DNA of 64,000 nucleotides, taken from positions 3,563,101 through 3,627,100 of the forward strand of contig CM046335.1 in NCBI GenBank assembly GCA_025403435.1, in the 5' to 3' direction. Shown piece after piece: positions 48,339 to 59,943 of this stretch (its first letter is position 1; each line of letters starts with the position of its first letter). Source of the DNA: Artocarpus heterophyllus (taxonomy: Eukaryota > Streptophyta > Magnoliopsida > Rosales > Moraceae). Made by a program: the position numbers and the translations under genes. The notes under the pieces are model-generated. The model was not told where the DNA came from and searched no databases. It worked only from the letters and a program-made list of their open reading frames with translations.

Positions 48339-51300
48339 ATGGGTTTTGGTTCAAGGCAGTCATCTGTCTCCACCGCCATGAAATGGCTGGGGTTCGTGAC
48401 GGCCGTCTGGGTTCAGGCGATCTCCGGCAACAACTACACCTTCTCCAACTACTCCGACGCACTCAAGACTCTCATGAACCTCAACCAGCTCCAGCTCAAC
48501 AACCTCTCCGTTGCCAAAGACATCGGCAAAGCCTTCGGCCTCCTCGCCGGCCTCGCCTCCGACCGCCTCCCCACCTGGTTAATTCTCCTCATAGGCTCCC
48601 TCGAAGGCCTTCTCGGTTATGGCGCCCAATGGCTCGTCGTCAGCCAGCGTATTAAACCACTCTCTTATTGGCAGGTATTTAAAAGAAATTAATTAAAGTT
48701 ATTTCTACTGTTTAATGTAAACAAAGAGATTAATTTTATTTTTTTTTTTGTTTTTGGTTTTCAGATGTGTGTGTTTTTGTGCATGGGAGGGAACAGCACT
48801 ACCTGGATGAACACGGCGGTGCTGGTGACATGTATGCGAAACTTCCGGAAGAACAGAGGCCCGGTATCGGGCATACTGAAAGGTTACGTGGGCCTGAGCA
48901 CGGCCATTTTCACCAACCTTTTCTCGGCCCTAGTCAGCGACGACCCGGCCCGTTTCCTTCTCATGCTCTCCATAATCCCTCTCGCTGTTTGCGTCACCGC
49001 CATGCTTTTCCTCCGCGAGATCCCTCCGTCAGAATTCTCCTCCGCTGATGACAAGGAGGAGTCTAGCTACTTCTGGCTCTTCAATGGCGTTGCCGTCGTC
49101 GTCGCGCTTTACCTCCTCGCCTTCAACTTCGTTCCAAACCCTAGCAAGCTCGTATCTCACGTCTTCGCCGCAATTCTTCTTATCCTCCTCGCTTCGCCGG
49201 TTGTGATTCCGGTCTACTCGTTCTTCGCGAGCCGGAACGGAGCGGGCGGTTCCGACGTCGAGGGGCAAGCGGCTGCTGTTGAGCCACTTCTGAAACCGGA
49301 AAATGCGGCAGAGAGTGAATCGAAAGCTGCGACGTCGGCGGAGGAGGAGGCGGATAACGGCGTGGAGGAAGTGAAGCGGAGGCCGGTGATCGGAGAGGAA
49401 CACACGATTCCGGAAGCGCTGAGGAGCTTGGATTTCTGGATCTTGTTCGTGGCGTTTCTCTTTGGCGTGGGAACGGGTCTGGCGGTGATGAACAACATGG
49501 GTCAGATAGGTTTGGCTCTCGGATACGCCGACGTTTCGATATTCGTTTCGCTTACTAGCATTTGGGGATTTTTCGGTCGGATCGTGTCGGGTGTGGTTTC
49601 GGAGTACTTTATCAGGTACGTAAAACGCTTAAAATCAATTTTCCGTTTTTTTGCTTCAACTATGACGAAGACTTTTTCTTTTTCTTTTTCTTTTTCTTTT
49701 TTTAATAATCCTGATTATGTGCACTTCTTTTGAATACTACTTTTTCGCCGAATTGTTCTAAACAACTTCATTTTAATTTTAATGCAAGTAAAAAACATAT
49801 TTTTTAAATATTTAAGTATATAATATTTTACACTCATATTTTTTTAAATATTTAAATTTTTAATTTTAGTTTTTAATTTTTTAATTTTCTTTTTTCTTTT
49901 CTTTTTGTTTTTATTTTTTGTTATCTTGTTATTGTTGGGCTACATTTTAATCAATTATTTTTATTACCAATTAATGATGATCTAATTCCCTTCTTTTAAA
50001 AACATTACACCAAATAATACAACTTTAATTCTTAATATAAAGAAATAATATACTTTTAAAAATATTGGAAAAAACATTATTTTTAAAATTTTGTACTCTT
50101 TTTAAACATTTAATTTTTAATTTTATCATATCTTTTTTCTTCTCTTTCTTCTTCTTTTTTTTCTTTTTTGTTTTTTATTTTCTCGCCTTTATTACGTGTT
50201 TCCCAAAAATAAATTTGTTTAATCTAAATAGGCTATATACTAAGCATTATTATATTTGGGTCTATTTATTTTTATTTGTAATTAATAATAGGCTAATTCT
50301 TTTTTTCTCCTAATTTAGGTGTTCGGTTTTTTTTCTTTTATTTATTTCTTTTTGGGGGCCAGGAAATCTCAAGTCAAATCATCAGTGGCCATCGGATATT
50401 ATTTTATTATTGTCATTGTTATTGTTATTGTTATATTAAACTCGGATATTAAGATAAGCGAAGAATGGTAGGTTGAATTTAGCTTTTAAAAGTTGCCGAT
50501 AGTTGTTTAAAAGAGAAAAACATCTAGGTTGGTTCTTTCTCGGAATTTCCTTTTCTTTTGGCCCCAGATACAGTGACCGGGTGTTCTAAATGGAAAAGTT
50601 AAGATATTTGGTGAAAGTGTATCTAGATGTTGATCCTGATTCAAATATTTGAGGCGTTATCTTATAATGACCAATGGAGTATTTAATTTGTATCTTGTAT
50701 TTTTGTTATAGAATCCTCCTTTTTTTAACATATTTCTTTTCTCTGTTTTATATGAATTTTATACATTTAAGCCAAAGAAACAAAAAAAATAAATAAATAA
50801 ATTTTGCATTGTTCTCTATCTACGGTATAAACTGTCTGGTGGCGACACGTTAGGAAATAACATAGTTGTAGTACAGTGGTCGAGTTGAAGTTTCCTTGCA
50901 TATTTACTTAGCCACAGGACACACCCATTGTTTCGTCTCATTATAAAAGTTCATAAAGAAAAATCAAAACGCCCATATATTTTTGTTTGTTTCTTGGGAA
51001 TCCAATGGTCTTATCCACGTCATCTTTTTGTGCCAATCTTTGACACAGACGACAAGATCATTCAGTCAGTCCTGCGAAATATAGGATGTGTTTGTTTCAT
51101 AATTCAAATCACGGTTTGAATATTTTATTATAGTATTTTCTCTTATAAAATTTTAAATTTTAATTTAAATACTTTATTTAAATACTCAAACTAAAAGAGC
51201 TTATAGTGTAATTAATTTTATGAGATTCATACCCTACTAGTAGGCTTTCATTTCAAACTCTAGATTTATAACAAGTTATGTGACACATCAGAGTTTGTTT

Positions 51301-52467
51301 CCAACTGTCAGATTTTTATGATTATTATGTGATCTGTTTTGCATATTTTTCAGTTTGTTTTGGTTTTGACCAATTGAGATCTCTTACATAGTTTTCAATT
51401 TGATTTGGTTTTGACCAAGTAAGATTTCTACAGTAAGACCTAAAAAAGGCACTTAACAGTCAGTATTAAAATTTGTAAGACTTGCATACTTTTTATTTTG
51501 GTTTGATTTTGATCTAATTTAATGATTAAAAAAATGACTATTGGTGTAGAGGCTTATAATAGAAAGACCTTTGACAAAAACTATAAGGTGTTTGAGAGAG
51601 TAATTTAAACTATCAGTTTAGGTTTGAGAGCTGTAGCATGTGAGAGCTTTAAATTGTAGAATTTTACTGTAACATATGAGAACTTTATACTATTTATAAT
51701 TTAAACTAACTACTTTTCCAAACACCTTCGTAAAGCATAAAATACGCTAAATGTTACGGTTCCCCACCACAAAAAGCTCTTAATTTTTACCCAACCGACT
51801 TCCACCTAAAATGCATATTTTCTTGGTTTGAAGGTCAGGCTGTTAATTGGGACATGTCAACCAACCAACATTCTTAAGACTTGGAGAATGTTTTGGCACG
51901 TTATCGACAATATTTGGATGTAACATTTATAGATGTTTATATAAATATAGAGATTTTTATATACAAGTGTAACAACTAGCCTTGTGTTTTTTCAACTGCA
52001 GGAAAGCTGCAACTCCTAGGCCCCTTTGGAATGCTGCTTCTCAGGTTCTCATGGCTGTTGGCTACGTACACATGGCAATTGCTATGCCTGGTTCTCTCTA
52101 CATTGGTTCAATCGTTGTGGGAATTTGCTATGGTATCCGCCTGGCTGTCACAGTCCCCACAGCATCTGAACTATTTGGTCTCAAATATTATGGTCTAATT
52201 TACAACATTTTGATTCTCAACCTTCCTCTTGGATCCTTCCTCTTCTCTGGGTTGCTTGCCGGAATTCTCTACGATAAGGAGGCCACCTCCACCGCTGGCG
52301 GCGGCAACACTTGCGTAGGCGGCCACTGTTACAGGCTTGTGTTTGTGGTTATGGCTATTGCCTGCATTGTTGGTTTTGGCTTGGACATTTTGTTGTCGTT
52401 TAGAACGAAAAACCTCTACAACAAGATTCAAGCGAGCAAGAAATCAAAGAAAGCGGCTGTTTCTTAA
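48339..52467 (+). CDS. NFD4-like nodulin-like/MFS membrane transporter, three exons
   Basis: This is a major-facilitator membrane protein of the plant nodulin-like family, named after Arabidopsis NUCLEAR FUSION DEFECTIVE 4. Substrates of most members are unknown. Exons are 48339-48674, 48765-49615 and 52002-52467, with gt/ag sites and matching phases. The total is 1,653 nt, or 550 residues, the usual size. The start MGFGSRQSS is followed by the nodulin-like domain (MKWLGFVTAVWVQAISGNNY, then SVAKDIGKAFGLLAGL and GGNSTTWMNTAVLVTCMRNF). A charged cytosolic loop around residues 260-330 carries EPLLKPE and Ala/Glu runs. The C-terminal MFS half follows (FWILFVAFLFGVGTGLAVMN, YYGLIYNILILNLPLGS) and the protein ends basic (KKSKKAAVS). 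Exons 1 and 2 are clearly more GC-rich than the surroundings. Intron 2 is 2.4 kb and holds a MITE. An upstream in-frame Met at 48243 gives a longer, non-family N-terminus and is less likely. The gene looks intact. Confidence 0.93.
51584..51729. repeat. MITE-like element in the NFD4-like gene intron
   Basis: The ends are AAGGTGTTTGAGAGAG and TTTTCCAAACACCTTC. The middle has AGCTGTAGCATGTGAGAGCTTTA and TACTGTAACATATGAGA, the same vocabulary as the elements at 10865 and 17517. Confidence 0.55.
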
Positions 52468-53399
52468 ATGAGTGATGATAAACCCACGTGCTGCTGAATC
52501 AGAAGATTGATGGGCTTTTCTTGCCCATGTGATATCCCCATGTAATTCATCATCAGCTAGTTTGCCATTTTTTTTTTTAAAAGGCATTGTTTTTTCATAA
52601 GATTATGTCCTTCATGAACAAGAAAATGAAGATCATTTTTTCGCTCGTGCAAACTTGTAAGAATCAATCTTGTGCAATTTTTCCGGTCCAATGTGCCGGA
52701 TAGATTTATCTCTACGTGTCCATAATTGTTTGGGCCACATCATCGCCTTTGCTTGAACTATTAATGAATGTGCAACATACGGCCATTCTATTAGAATTTG
52801 AGAAGCCAGTCTACTTGAATTTGGTTATAATTATACTTTGCTGTCATTTTCTCCAAGAATTGGTGTTCAAAGTAAGGATTGGATTCTTGAGTAATCGTCT
52901 CCAATACAATACTGATTTGTCGAATCATAAAGGTATTAGCCAAGGGATACTTTGAGAGTATTTGTCATATTGGTTTGAACTATATTATTATATAAAATAA
53001 AAAACAGCTACAATATTAAGCTGTCATATATTATGGCGTGTGAACTAAAAGTTTTGGTTTAAATTAATATGTCAAACATCCTATTTGTCTAAGTGCATGT
53101 AACCAAGTTTTCTCTCTTAAAAAAAGGAAAAAAAAAAAAAAAAAAAAAAGAAGAGAAAAGTGGTGGAAAAAATTACAAGGGAATTTCTGCGCTTTATGCA
53201 TACACAAACCACAATCCGGTGGTGGTAGTGGTATTGGGATCTTCAAAAAAAAATATATAATAATTATGGTGCATCAATAGTATTTACGAACTTAGAGGGA
53301 GTAGAGTAAGTGGATGTGTCAGGGCAAGTGTACCCTTGCAATATTCTTCTCATTGGGCTACAAAGTCGCAAATGCCAAGCCCACTTTATAAGCCTTTGT
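52468..53399. other. 3' flank of the transporter and spacer
   Basis: 52468 to about 52700 is probable 3' UTR. 52715-52955 has an open frame without recognisable product. 52965-53085 may be another diverged MITE (TTGGTTTGAACTATATTATT ... ATGTCAAACATCC). No further gene is seen. Confidence 0.4.
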
Positions 53400-53419
53400 C
53401 AAAAAAAAAAAAAAAAAAA
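53400..53419 (-). terminator. Pol III terminator of tRNA-Glu
   Basis: A run of about 19 A on the plus strand is a T run immediately 3' of the minus-strand tRNA, the standard RNA polymerase III stop signal. Confidence 0.8.
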
Positions 53420-53492
53420 TTCCGTTGCCGGGACTTGAACCCAGGTCTCTCGGGTGAGAGCCGAGTATCCTAACCACCTAGACTACAACGGA
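53420..53492 (-). tRNA. tRNA-Glu (anticodon CTC), slightly variant
   Basis: The minus strand gives a full 73-nt cloverleaf. The acceptor stem TCCGTTG pairs with CAACGGA plus discriminator A. The anticodon arm CTCGG-CTCTCAC-CCGAG has the CTC anticodon, and the T-loop is TTCAAGT. The T-stem contains one G-T wobble (CTGGG/CCCGG). It differs from the copy at 56820 at about three positions. A CAA motif lies just upstream (CCAACAA), as in many plant tRNA genes. It is probably functional. Confidence 0.92.
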
Positions 53493-55517
53493 TTGTTGGT
53501 TATTAACAAAAGTCTTTTGTTTTATAATATTTTTTTTAAGCCTTCCTTTGACCCCAAATATTTTTTCACTGATGCATCCCAAAGCTCGTGATAATGAAAC
53601 AAAACTATCGTATAAGAAAAATATTATTGATGAATAGTAATTTTCTTTATTATTTCTTCAAAGTCACAAATTAACAAATGTCCACGAAGGAATCTTTAGA
53701 AGTACAAGACTTTTCTTAGGTTCTGTCTGGACCCCTTTGGACACTAGAACCCCACAGCAGACATGGTTCAAAATCTCACTGTCCCTTTCCCTCACAGACT
53801 AGGAAAAAGCATAAATATTAGTACGCCAAGTTAAGCCAGTTATTATTGACTAGATCATGTAAATATATATGTGTGTGTGTGTGTGTGCAGATTTCACGTG
53901 AACCACATAAAATTTTTCAAATACACACAAGACAGAACATCACGAATGATCAAAATCAAGATGGCTTTACTTGGTAGCAGACGTCAGCTAATTTATGCTC
54001 TAATGAGCTCCAGCTAGCCAAGGTTTTTTAAGCACTTGTCCTTAAATCCCTACAACTAGCCGACAGTGCTTTTGTTTTTTTTCTATTTGGCAAACATTTC
54101 AAACTTGACAAAATTTATCTTGCTAATTTATCCGAAGCTTAAGAAAAACTAGCTAGTGCAAGTTCAATATCTTAAAATTAGAATGAAAACGGTGAAGAAA
54201 ATGACAAATTTAGATGAGAATTAGAAAACTTCCCTTATGAATATGACATAAATGCATTCAATATATAAATATTAAAATGAAAATGTTATTTCACAACCAG
54301 GACAAACAATTCAATTATTAGTTTGCGTGGTTTATTGTTTGCTTTGCTTCATCAATGTAAAGTTAGCTTGTTGATCTTCTTTTTCTCATTTTGTTCACAT
54401 CCTACATTATTTATGAAATTATTTTGTACATCGTATCTTGTAGGTTTGAAAACATTTAATAAAGAAAAATCATATGTAATTATAAACCCATCTCTATTCA
54501 AAACCTACTTTTCTTAAGTTGACATGTATCTATAGATTCTACTTTTTTGAAAAACTAGTTGGATGCCACGCGCTAAGTATGTGCGAGTAATTTTGTAAGT
54601 TTTATCTCGTGTTAAAGTTTCGATTACTATTTTATTATTTTTCTATGTTGCTTAGTAATAGATGTCTCATGTGGTTGTTAATATGTGGTTAACATCAACA
54701 TTATATTTGCTAAAATGAAATAACGACAGGTAAAAATGGTCTAATATAGGAGAAATTAAGAGGAAAAGGCCATATTGCATATTTGTAACTTGATTGTAGA
54801 GCAATCTCAAGCAAAATAGAACAAAAAAGAAAAAGAAAAAAAAAAAAAACAAACAAGGAAAGAGAAAATTAAAAAAAATGTATAAGAAAAAGTCAAAAAA
54901 AAAAGAAAAAGAAAAAGAAGGGTTAATACTAAACAAGTGTGGGAGCGTACACCAAAAGATGGTTTGTCTACTTTATAATAGAAGAGTTGAAAAAAAAAAT
55001 ATTTTAAGCTATCATAAACTGACATATAAAGTGGGGTTAATCCTACGAGCCTCAAGTGGAAGTGCCCTTCAATAAGTCCGTTGTAAGTCTGTTTACTTGG
55101 AACTAATTCTCAAGCATACATGCAGGTGTAGCATGTCTTAACTTAAATTATCTCTGAAAACGATGTACTAATATGTTTTTGAGCTATCAATTCCATTTAT
55201 ATGTTGTTAATAATTTGATCACAAAAAGGGTCTCTCTACTCTATCTCTATGTTTCCATCCACATCTAAGATCGATACCAGGTAACACATCCTGTTGTGAA
55301 ATTCGTCATCCGTATATATCTCACTTTTTTTTTTTTTTTAGTTTTGGGTATTTGATGAGAATGACCATTCCGATTCTTGGTCCCCTATACCTTGTAAATC
55401 CTTTCAGTAACACATGCTTGCTAGAGTCTAGCTCATGACTTGCCGTCTTTACATTCTTTCCTTAAACGACACTGCAATGGCCTTCACATTTGTTAGTCAC
55501 TTCACAAATAATTTAGT
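53493..55517. other. A/T-rich spacer; no gene
   Basis: A (GT)n microsatellite lies at about 53870-53888. Frames at 54667-55075 are Phe/Lys-rich low complexity on the two strands. No gene is supported. Confidence 0.45.
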
Positions 55518-55867
55518 GTTACGAAAATAATGTAATAGAAACAAAGAACAAAAACACACAGAGATTTACGTGAAAACCTAAGATGAGAAAAAACCACGGC
55601 CAAAGGGAAAAAAAATCACTAAATTCCAAAAGATTACAAGATAAAAGCAAATAAGAGGCTAAAATTTAATAATAATGAAACCCTAACGCAATACATTATA
55701 TATATAGACAAAAACAAAACCCTATGGGTCCAAAATAAAAAGGCTTGATTCCTCCGCTATCACGACAGATTTCATGAAAAATCTTACATTTATTCTTTCA
55801 CCACAGTTGTCGTACCACAAGCTTTTCAGGTCAAGCCAAACTGAATTTGTGTCACTATACTGTAACA
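55518..55867. repeat. Retroelement-like repeat, possibly a short LTR
   Basis: It starts TGTTACGAAAATAATG and ends near ACTGTAACA, roughly inverted ends. It contains GAGATTTACGTGAAAACCTAAGATGAGAAAAAACCACGG, wording I associate with short dicot copia LTRs. There is no confirmed target duplication. Confidence 0.3.
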
Positions 55868-56217
55868 TTTAGCATAAAAGCTCAAATGCTAATTAACATG
55901 GTTAAACATTCAATTACAAACTGTTAATTAGGATCCTTAATTAGCACGCGGAAGACGATGATGTCCCTCTTTTCATACTATAGTTTTGTCACATGTGAAA
56001 GATAGCTAGCTCTCATTTCTCAATGGCAAAGCATGTGGACAAGGCACGGGCTTGTGTACAGACCTGTGCCACTGTTCTCCTGTGATACTCTTTCATGGCC
56101 TTTAACTTTATTCCATTATTTTAGATAGAAGATATATCTATGTACCAAGAACCAAATCGCCAAAAATACTTCACTCTTTCCCTCTTGGAAATACTATAAT
56201 CGCCTAAAACTGGTGGA
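55868..56217. other. Upstream flank of the xylanase pseudogene
   Basis: This is A/T-rich and presumably contained the former promoter. No distinct element is recognised. Confidence 0.4.
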
Positions 56218-56811
56218 ATGGAAGATAGTCCCATTAGTGTCATTAGCCTACTGGTTCTGTTCTCTCTAACAACATGGCCGCTCTTTGTTGCTTCATTTGG
56301 TAACATTGACCCTATATAATATGCATATCTCTCTCTTTTATTGGTTTTTTTTTAATTAGTCGGTGTTTTGCTCTAGCTGTGTAATTTGTGAATGATATCC
56401 TACTTTTTAATGCAGAAGGACCTTTATATGATTTTACAGCCTACATTGAGGTAAGTGGTCAAACAGTACTGCTTGAAAGTTATATATATATATATATATA
56501 TTGTTTATGGGGTGGATTGAAATCATAATGAATTGTAATTTAGCAAGTTTAGTATTTTCAGTGTAAAGCGAAGCCAGAGGGCCCACTATACGGTGGATGG
56601 ATTCTGAAAGGGAAAAGACCTGTGTCAGTTGATGGCAGCAAAACCGGCGGTGACTCTGCTGATAGTAGTAGTGGTGTTTATTCGCCTGCATTACTACTGC
56701 GCCATCTCTCCCACTCCACCGTTTACTGCTTCTCCAGATGGGTTTCTTTTTCATCTTTCATTTCCTCTCGTTGAATCATTTTTTAACTATTTAAAAAAAA
56801 AAGGACACATT

Positions 56812-56819
56812 AAAAAAAA
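56812..56819 (-). terminator. Pol III terminator of the second tRNA-Glu
   Basis: AAAAAAA on the plus strand is a T run directly 3' of the minus-strand tRNA. Confidence 0.75.
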
Positions 56820-56892
56820 TTCCGTTGCCGGGACTCGAACCCGGGTCTCTCGGGTGAGAGCCGAGTATCCTAACCAGCTAGACTACAACGGA
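56820..56892 (-). tRNA. tRNA-Glu (anticodon CTC), inside a xylanase pseudogene intron
   Basis: This is a full 73-nt cloverleaf on the minus strand. The acceptor TCCGTTG pairs with CAACGGA, the anticodon loop is CTCTCAC, the T-arm is CCGGG-TTCGAGT-CCCGG and the discriminator is A. It matches the plant consensus as I know it. It is antisense to the xylanase pseudogene, between its third and fourth recognisable exons. The same CCAACAA upstream context and T-run downstream as the tRNA at 53420 suggest a short-range duplication including flanks. Confidence 0.95.
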
Positions 56893-57539
56893 TTGTTGGG
56901 TTCGGGCCAGTTTTTGTCATATTAAATGTTGTGGATTTGAACTGTTTTCGGCAAAAACACATGCAATCAAGATGTGCACATCACGCGGCTTGGACCATTT
57001 TTTATTCCACTAATAATTTTTGTGATACATAACAGATGGCAGCAAATTAACTTGGCTCAACTCCACGTGATTTGGTGGTTAATCAACAGGTTGGGTGAAG
57101 ATAGAAGTTGCAAAATCAGCTCAGATAAGGGCAAGTCTGCAGACGGAAAAAGAGACCTATGGCTGCATAGGAACTGTTTTGGCTAGGCCTGGATGTTGGT
57201 CATTCATCAAGGGTGGATTTACTCTTAATTCACCCTCCAATTTATCAATATTATACTTTGAGGTAACTTAAAATTTTCTTTCCTTGTATTTGTTCTCCCA
57301 CCCCACAAAGAATAAAAAAAATTCATTAGACTTCTGTCTTGGCTATACAGAACTCAGATGATAGAGATGTCAACATAGCCATAAAGAGCTCTTTCACTGC
57401 AACCATTTAGCGATCAACAATAAAGTAAGTATAAAGGAGCATTTTTTAAAAAAAACTAAACCACAACTTGAATTAATAAATGATAATATATTTTATATGT
57501 TCGTTAAATAGTACTAGACATTAGTTTTGTGTTGTGATA

Positions 57540-58010
57540 TAAACTCAGAAACTCTAAGACTTTGAACAATTCTCAGACAAAAAAAGCAATGAAACAGTAA
57601 CAACAAGAACACCAAGAAATTACCATGGTTCGATCCAAATTGAATCTGCATCCACCAAGAACAACACAGATTCTTCACAATGCTTGAAAACAATTACACT
57701 CTCAGTGATTGAAGTTTTCTTCACGGTCTTCGGCCCGGCTTACAAATCCCTCTAATACAGAATTCCCTTAGCACTGCAAAGAAACCCCAGAAAACGTTCC
57801 CAATTTCTCTCTAGAATACAGAACAAATTGCTTTCTCTCTCTTGTTCTCTCTATCTCTAGAATACAGAGTTGTAGGCAGGTGATACCATAGACATTAGAA
57901 TTTGACAAGACTAATTCTTGGGCTCTGATACTATAACAATAAAAAAAGGTATATTCAAAGGAAAAATTGATCTATATATTATTCGAATAAGACACAAGGT
58001 TATATATAGT
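57540..58010 (-). repeat. LTR-retroelement remnant in a xylanase pseudogene intron
   Basis: GGGCTCTGATACTAT at 57929-57943 is, on the minus strand, close to the initiator-Met tRNA primer-binding site (TGGTATCAGAGC). The flanks are typical of dicot copia-like elements (ACCATGGTTCGATCCAAATTGAAT near 57623; repeated CTCTAGAATACAGA near 57811 and 57855). LTR ends are not resolved. Confidence 0.4.
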
Positions 58011-59943
58011 ACATCATTAAAAGGAAAGAAATAAAGTCTTTATACAATCCACCTTAATTGAGGACAAAATCAGCCACGAATTAAAGGTTTTGATCATTGA
58101 CCCGCGTTTCTAGTATATTTGCTGATATAAGTCACGCCTATTAAGGAATAAATCAATCAATGTGCATGGAGATGATATACAATTATTGCTCCGTACTAGA
58201 GTCTACTACATAAAAGCTCTTGCCAATTTCAATTTGCAAGTGTCTTGATCATTTTTTTAGTTACAGTTTGACAATTATGAGAACTACATGCTTATCAATT
58301 CCAAAATGTTTCTTTCAATGAAACGTTAAGGATTTTGAATAGTTTATGGAAATTGCATGAACATCTTGTATTTTTGTAGAAACGAAGCGTGCTGTAACTG
58401 TCCATGTCTCGAACGTACAGGGAGAGAGGTTACAAGGAGCTCCTGTTACTATAGAACAATTATCTAAGGATTTCCTATTAGGCTCCGCAATAGCAAAAAC
58501 CATCTTAGGAAATTTGCCTTTTCAGGTATGTACCAATACTTTTGACGCCTTTTTTTTATTAGGTAAGCCTAACTATCTACGCATAGTTAGTTAGATTTTT
58601 CGTTTATCAACATGTTTCAGAATTGGTTCGTTAAGCGATTCAACACAGCGGTTTTCGAAGATGAACTCAAGTGGTTCGCAACAGAACCTAAACAAGGAAA
58701 AGTCAACTATACCACAGCAGACAAGATGTTGGAATTTGTTCGCGCTAATCAAATTACAGCAAGAGGACATAACATTTTCTGGGAAAATCCTCGGACCACC
58801 CCATCATGGGTTAGAAATCTCTCGAGTGCTGATCTACAATCAGCTGTGGACTCTAGAATACAAAGCCTAATGAGCAAATACAAAGATGAGTTCATTCACT
58901 GGGATATCAACAATGAAATGCTTCACTTTGATTTCTATGAGCAAAAGCTCGGCCCCAATGCCACCCTGCATTTCTTTGAAACTGTGCACCAATCTGACCC
59001 TTTGGCGAGGCTGTTTATGAATGAGTATAATGTTGTGGAGACTTGTAACGATTCAAAATCCACCGCTGATGCATATATCTCAAGGCTGAAAGAGCTCAGG
59101 AATCGTGGAGTTTTGATGGATGGAATTGGTCTTGAAGGGCATTTTACAGTTCCAAATCCTCCACTTATGAGGGCTACCCTTGATAAGTTGGCCACATTGG
59201 GGCTTCCCATTTGGCTTACATAAGTACACATCAGCGATACCCTTGACAAGGCAACACCGGTAAGCATTTGCTTCCCAAGATTTAGTCCAATCATATTTCG
59301 CTATGTGTACAGGTTATACAATGGAATACTTGTTAAAAAAAAGCATGGCGTCTCTACTGGTGTACTAGTGCATCAAAACTGTCATTTAATTTAGCAATCA
59401 TGCTTTCTAGGAGCTTGAGATTCTATCTTAAAGAATCAACCTGTTAACAAAAATGGCCCGATATCCTTACAAGCTTATTATTACTCTGAATTTTTAAATC
59501 ACACATGATAATAGCAATATTCTTAGTCTGGATGCTTGGTGCTGCTAAATGCTGACCAAATTTACTAGTACTAATACATATCTCACTGATATGACCTGCA
59601 ATTTTTTTTTTTAATTTTTTTTTATCAGGCTATTTACTTGGAACAAGTTCTAAGAGAAGGCTTTTCACATCCATCTGTTAATGGGATAATGCTTTGGACT
59701 GCTCTACATCCAAATGGGTGTTACCGAATGTGCCTCACTGACAACAATTTTCAAAACCTTCCTGCTGGTGATGTAGTCGACAAGCTTCTAAACGAATGGA
59801 GAACAGAGGAGTTAGAGGGTCTGACAGATGAGCATGGATCATATAGCTTTTTTGGGTTTTTAGGTGAATACAAGATTAGTGTCAGGTGTGGAAACAAAAC
59901 ATCAAGTTCAACATTCTCACTCTCTCAAGGTGAAGAAACTTAG

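Larger units (their letters stand above)
56218..59943 (+). pseudogene. GH10 endo-1,4-beta-xylanase pseudogene
   Basis: Intact relatives are secreted cell-wall enzymes that cut xylan. Recognisable exons are 56218-56299 (signal peptide, MEDSPISVISLLVL), 56416-56450, 56562 to about 56741, 57090-57262 (KGGFTLNSPSNLSILYFE), 57351-57424, 58380-58525 (RAVTVHVSNVQGERLQG), 58621-59259 and 59629-59943. The GH10 domain keeps KRFNTAVFEDELKW, RGHNIFWE and the acid/base Glu in HWDINNEMLH. The second catalytic Glu, expected in WLTEVDI, is TAA at 59221-59223, and the following Asp is His. In 57351-57424 an extra T near 57392 shifts the frame to TAG at 57408; in the corrected frame a TAA also falls at 57421 where Trp is expected. 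The junction between exons 3 and 4 fits in phase only with a non-GT donor (near 56736) or a shifted acceptor. The exon linking the carbohydrate-binding part to RAVTVHV seems incomplete. The multiple lesions make this a pseudogene. Confidence 0.9.

Noticed and set aside
54667..55075. Overlapping Phe-rich (minus) and Lys-rich (plus) frames
   Set aside because: They are mirror products of long A runs. The peptides follow base composition only.
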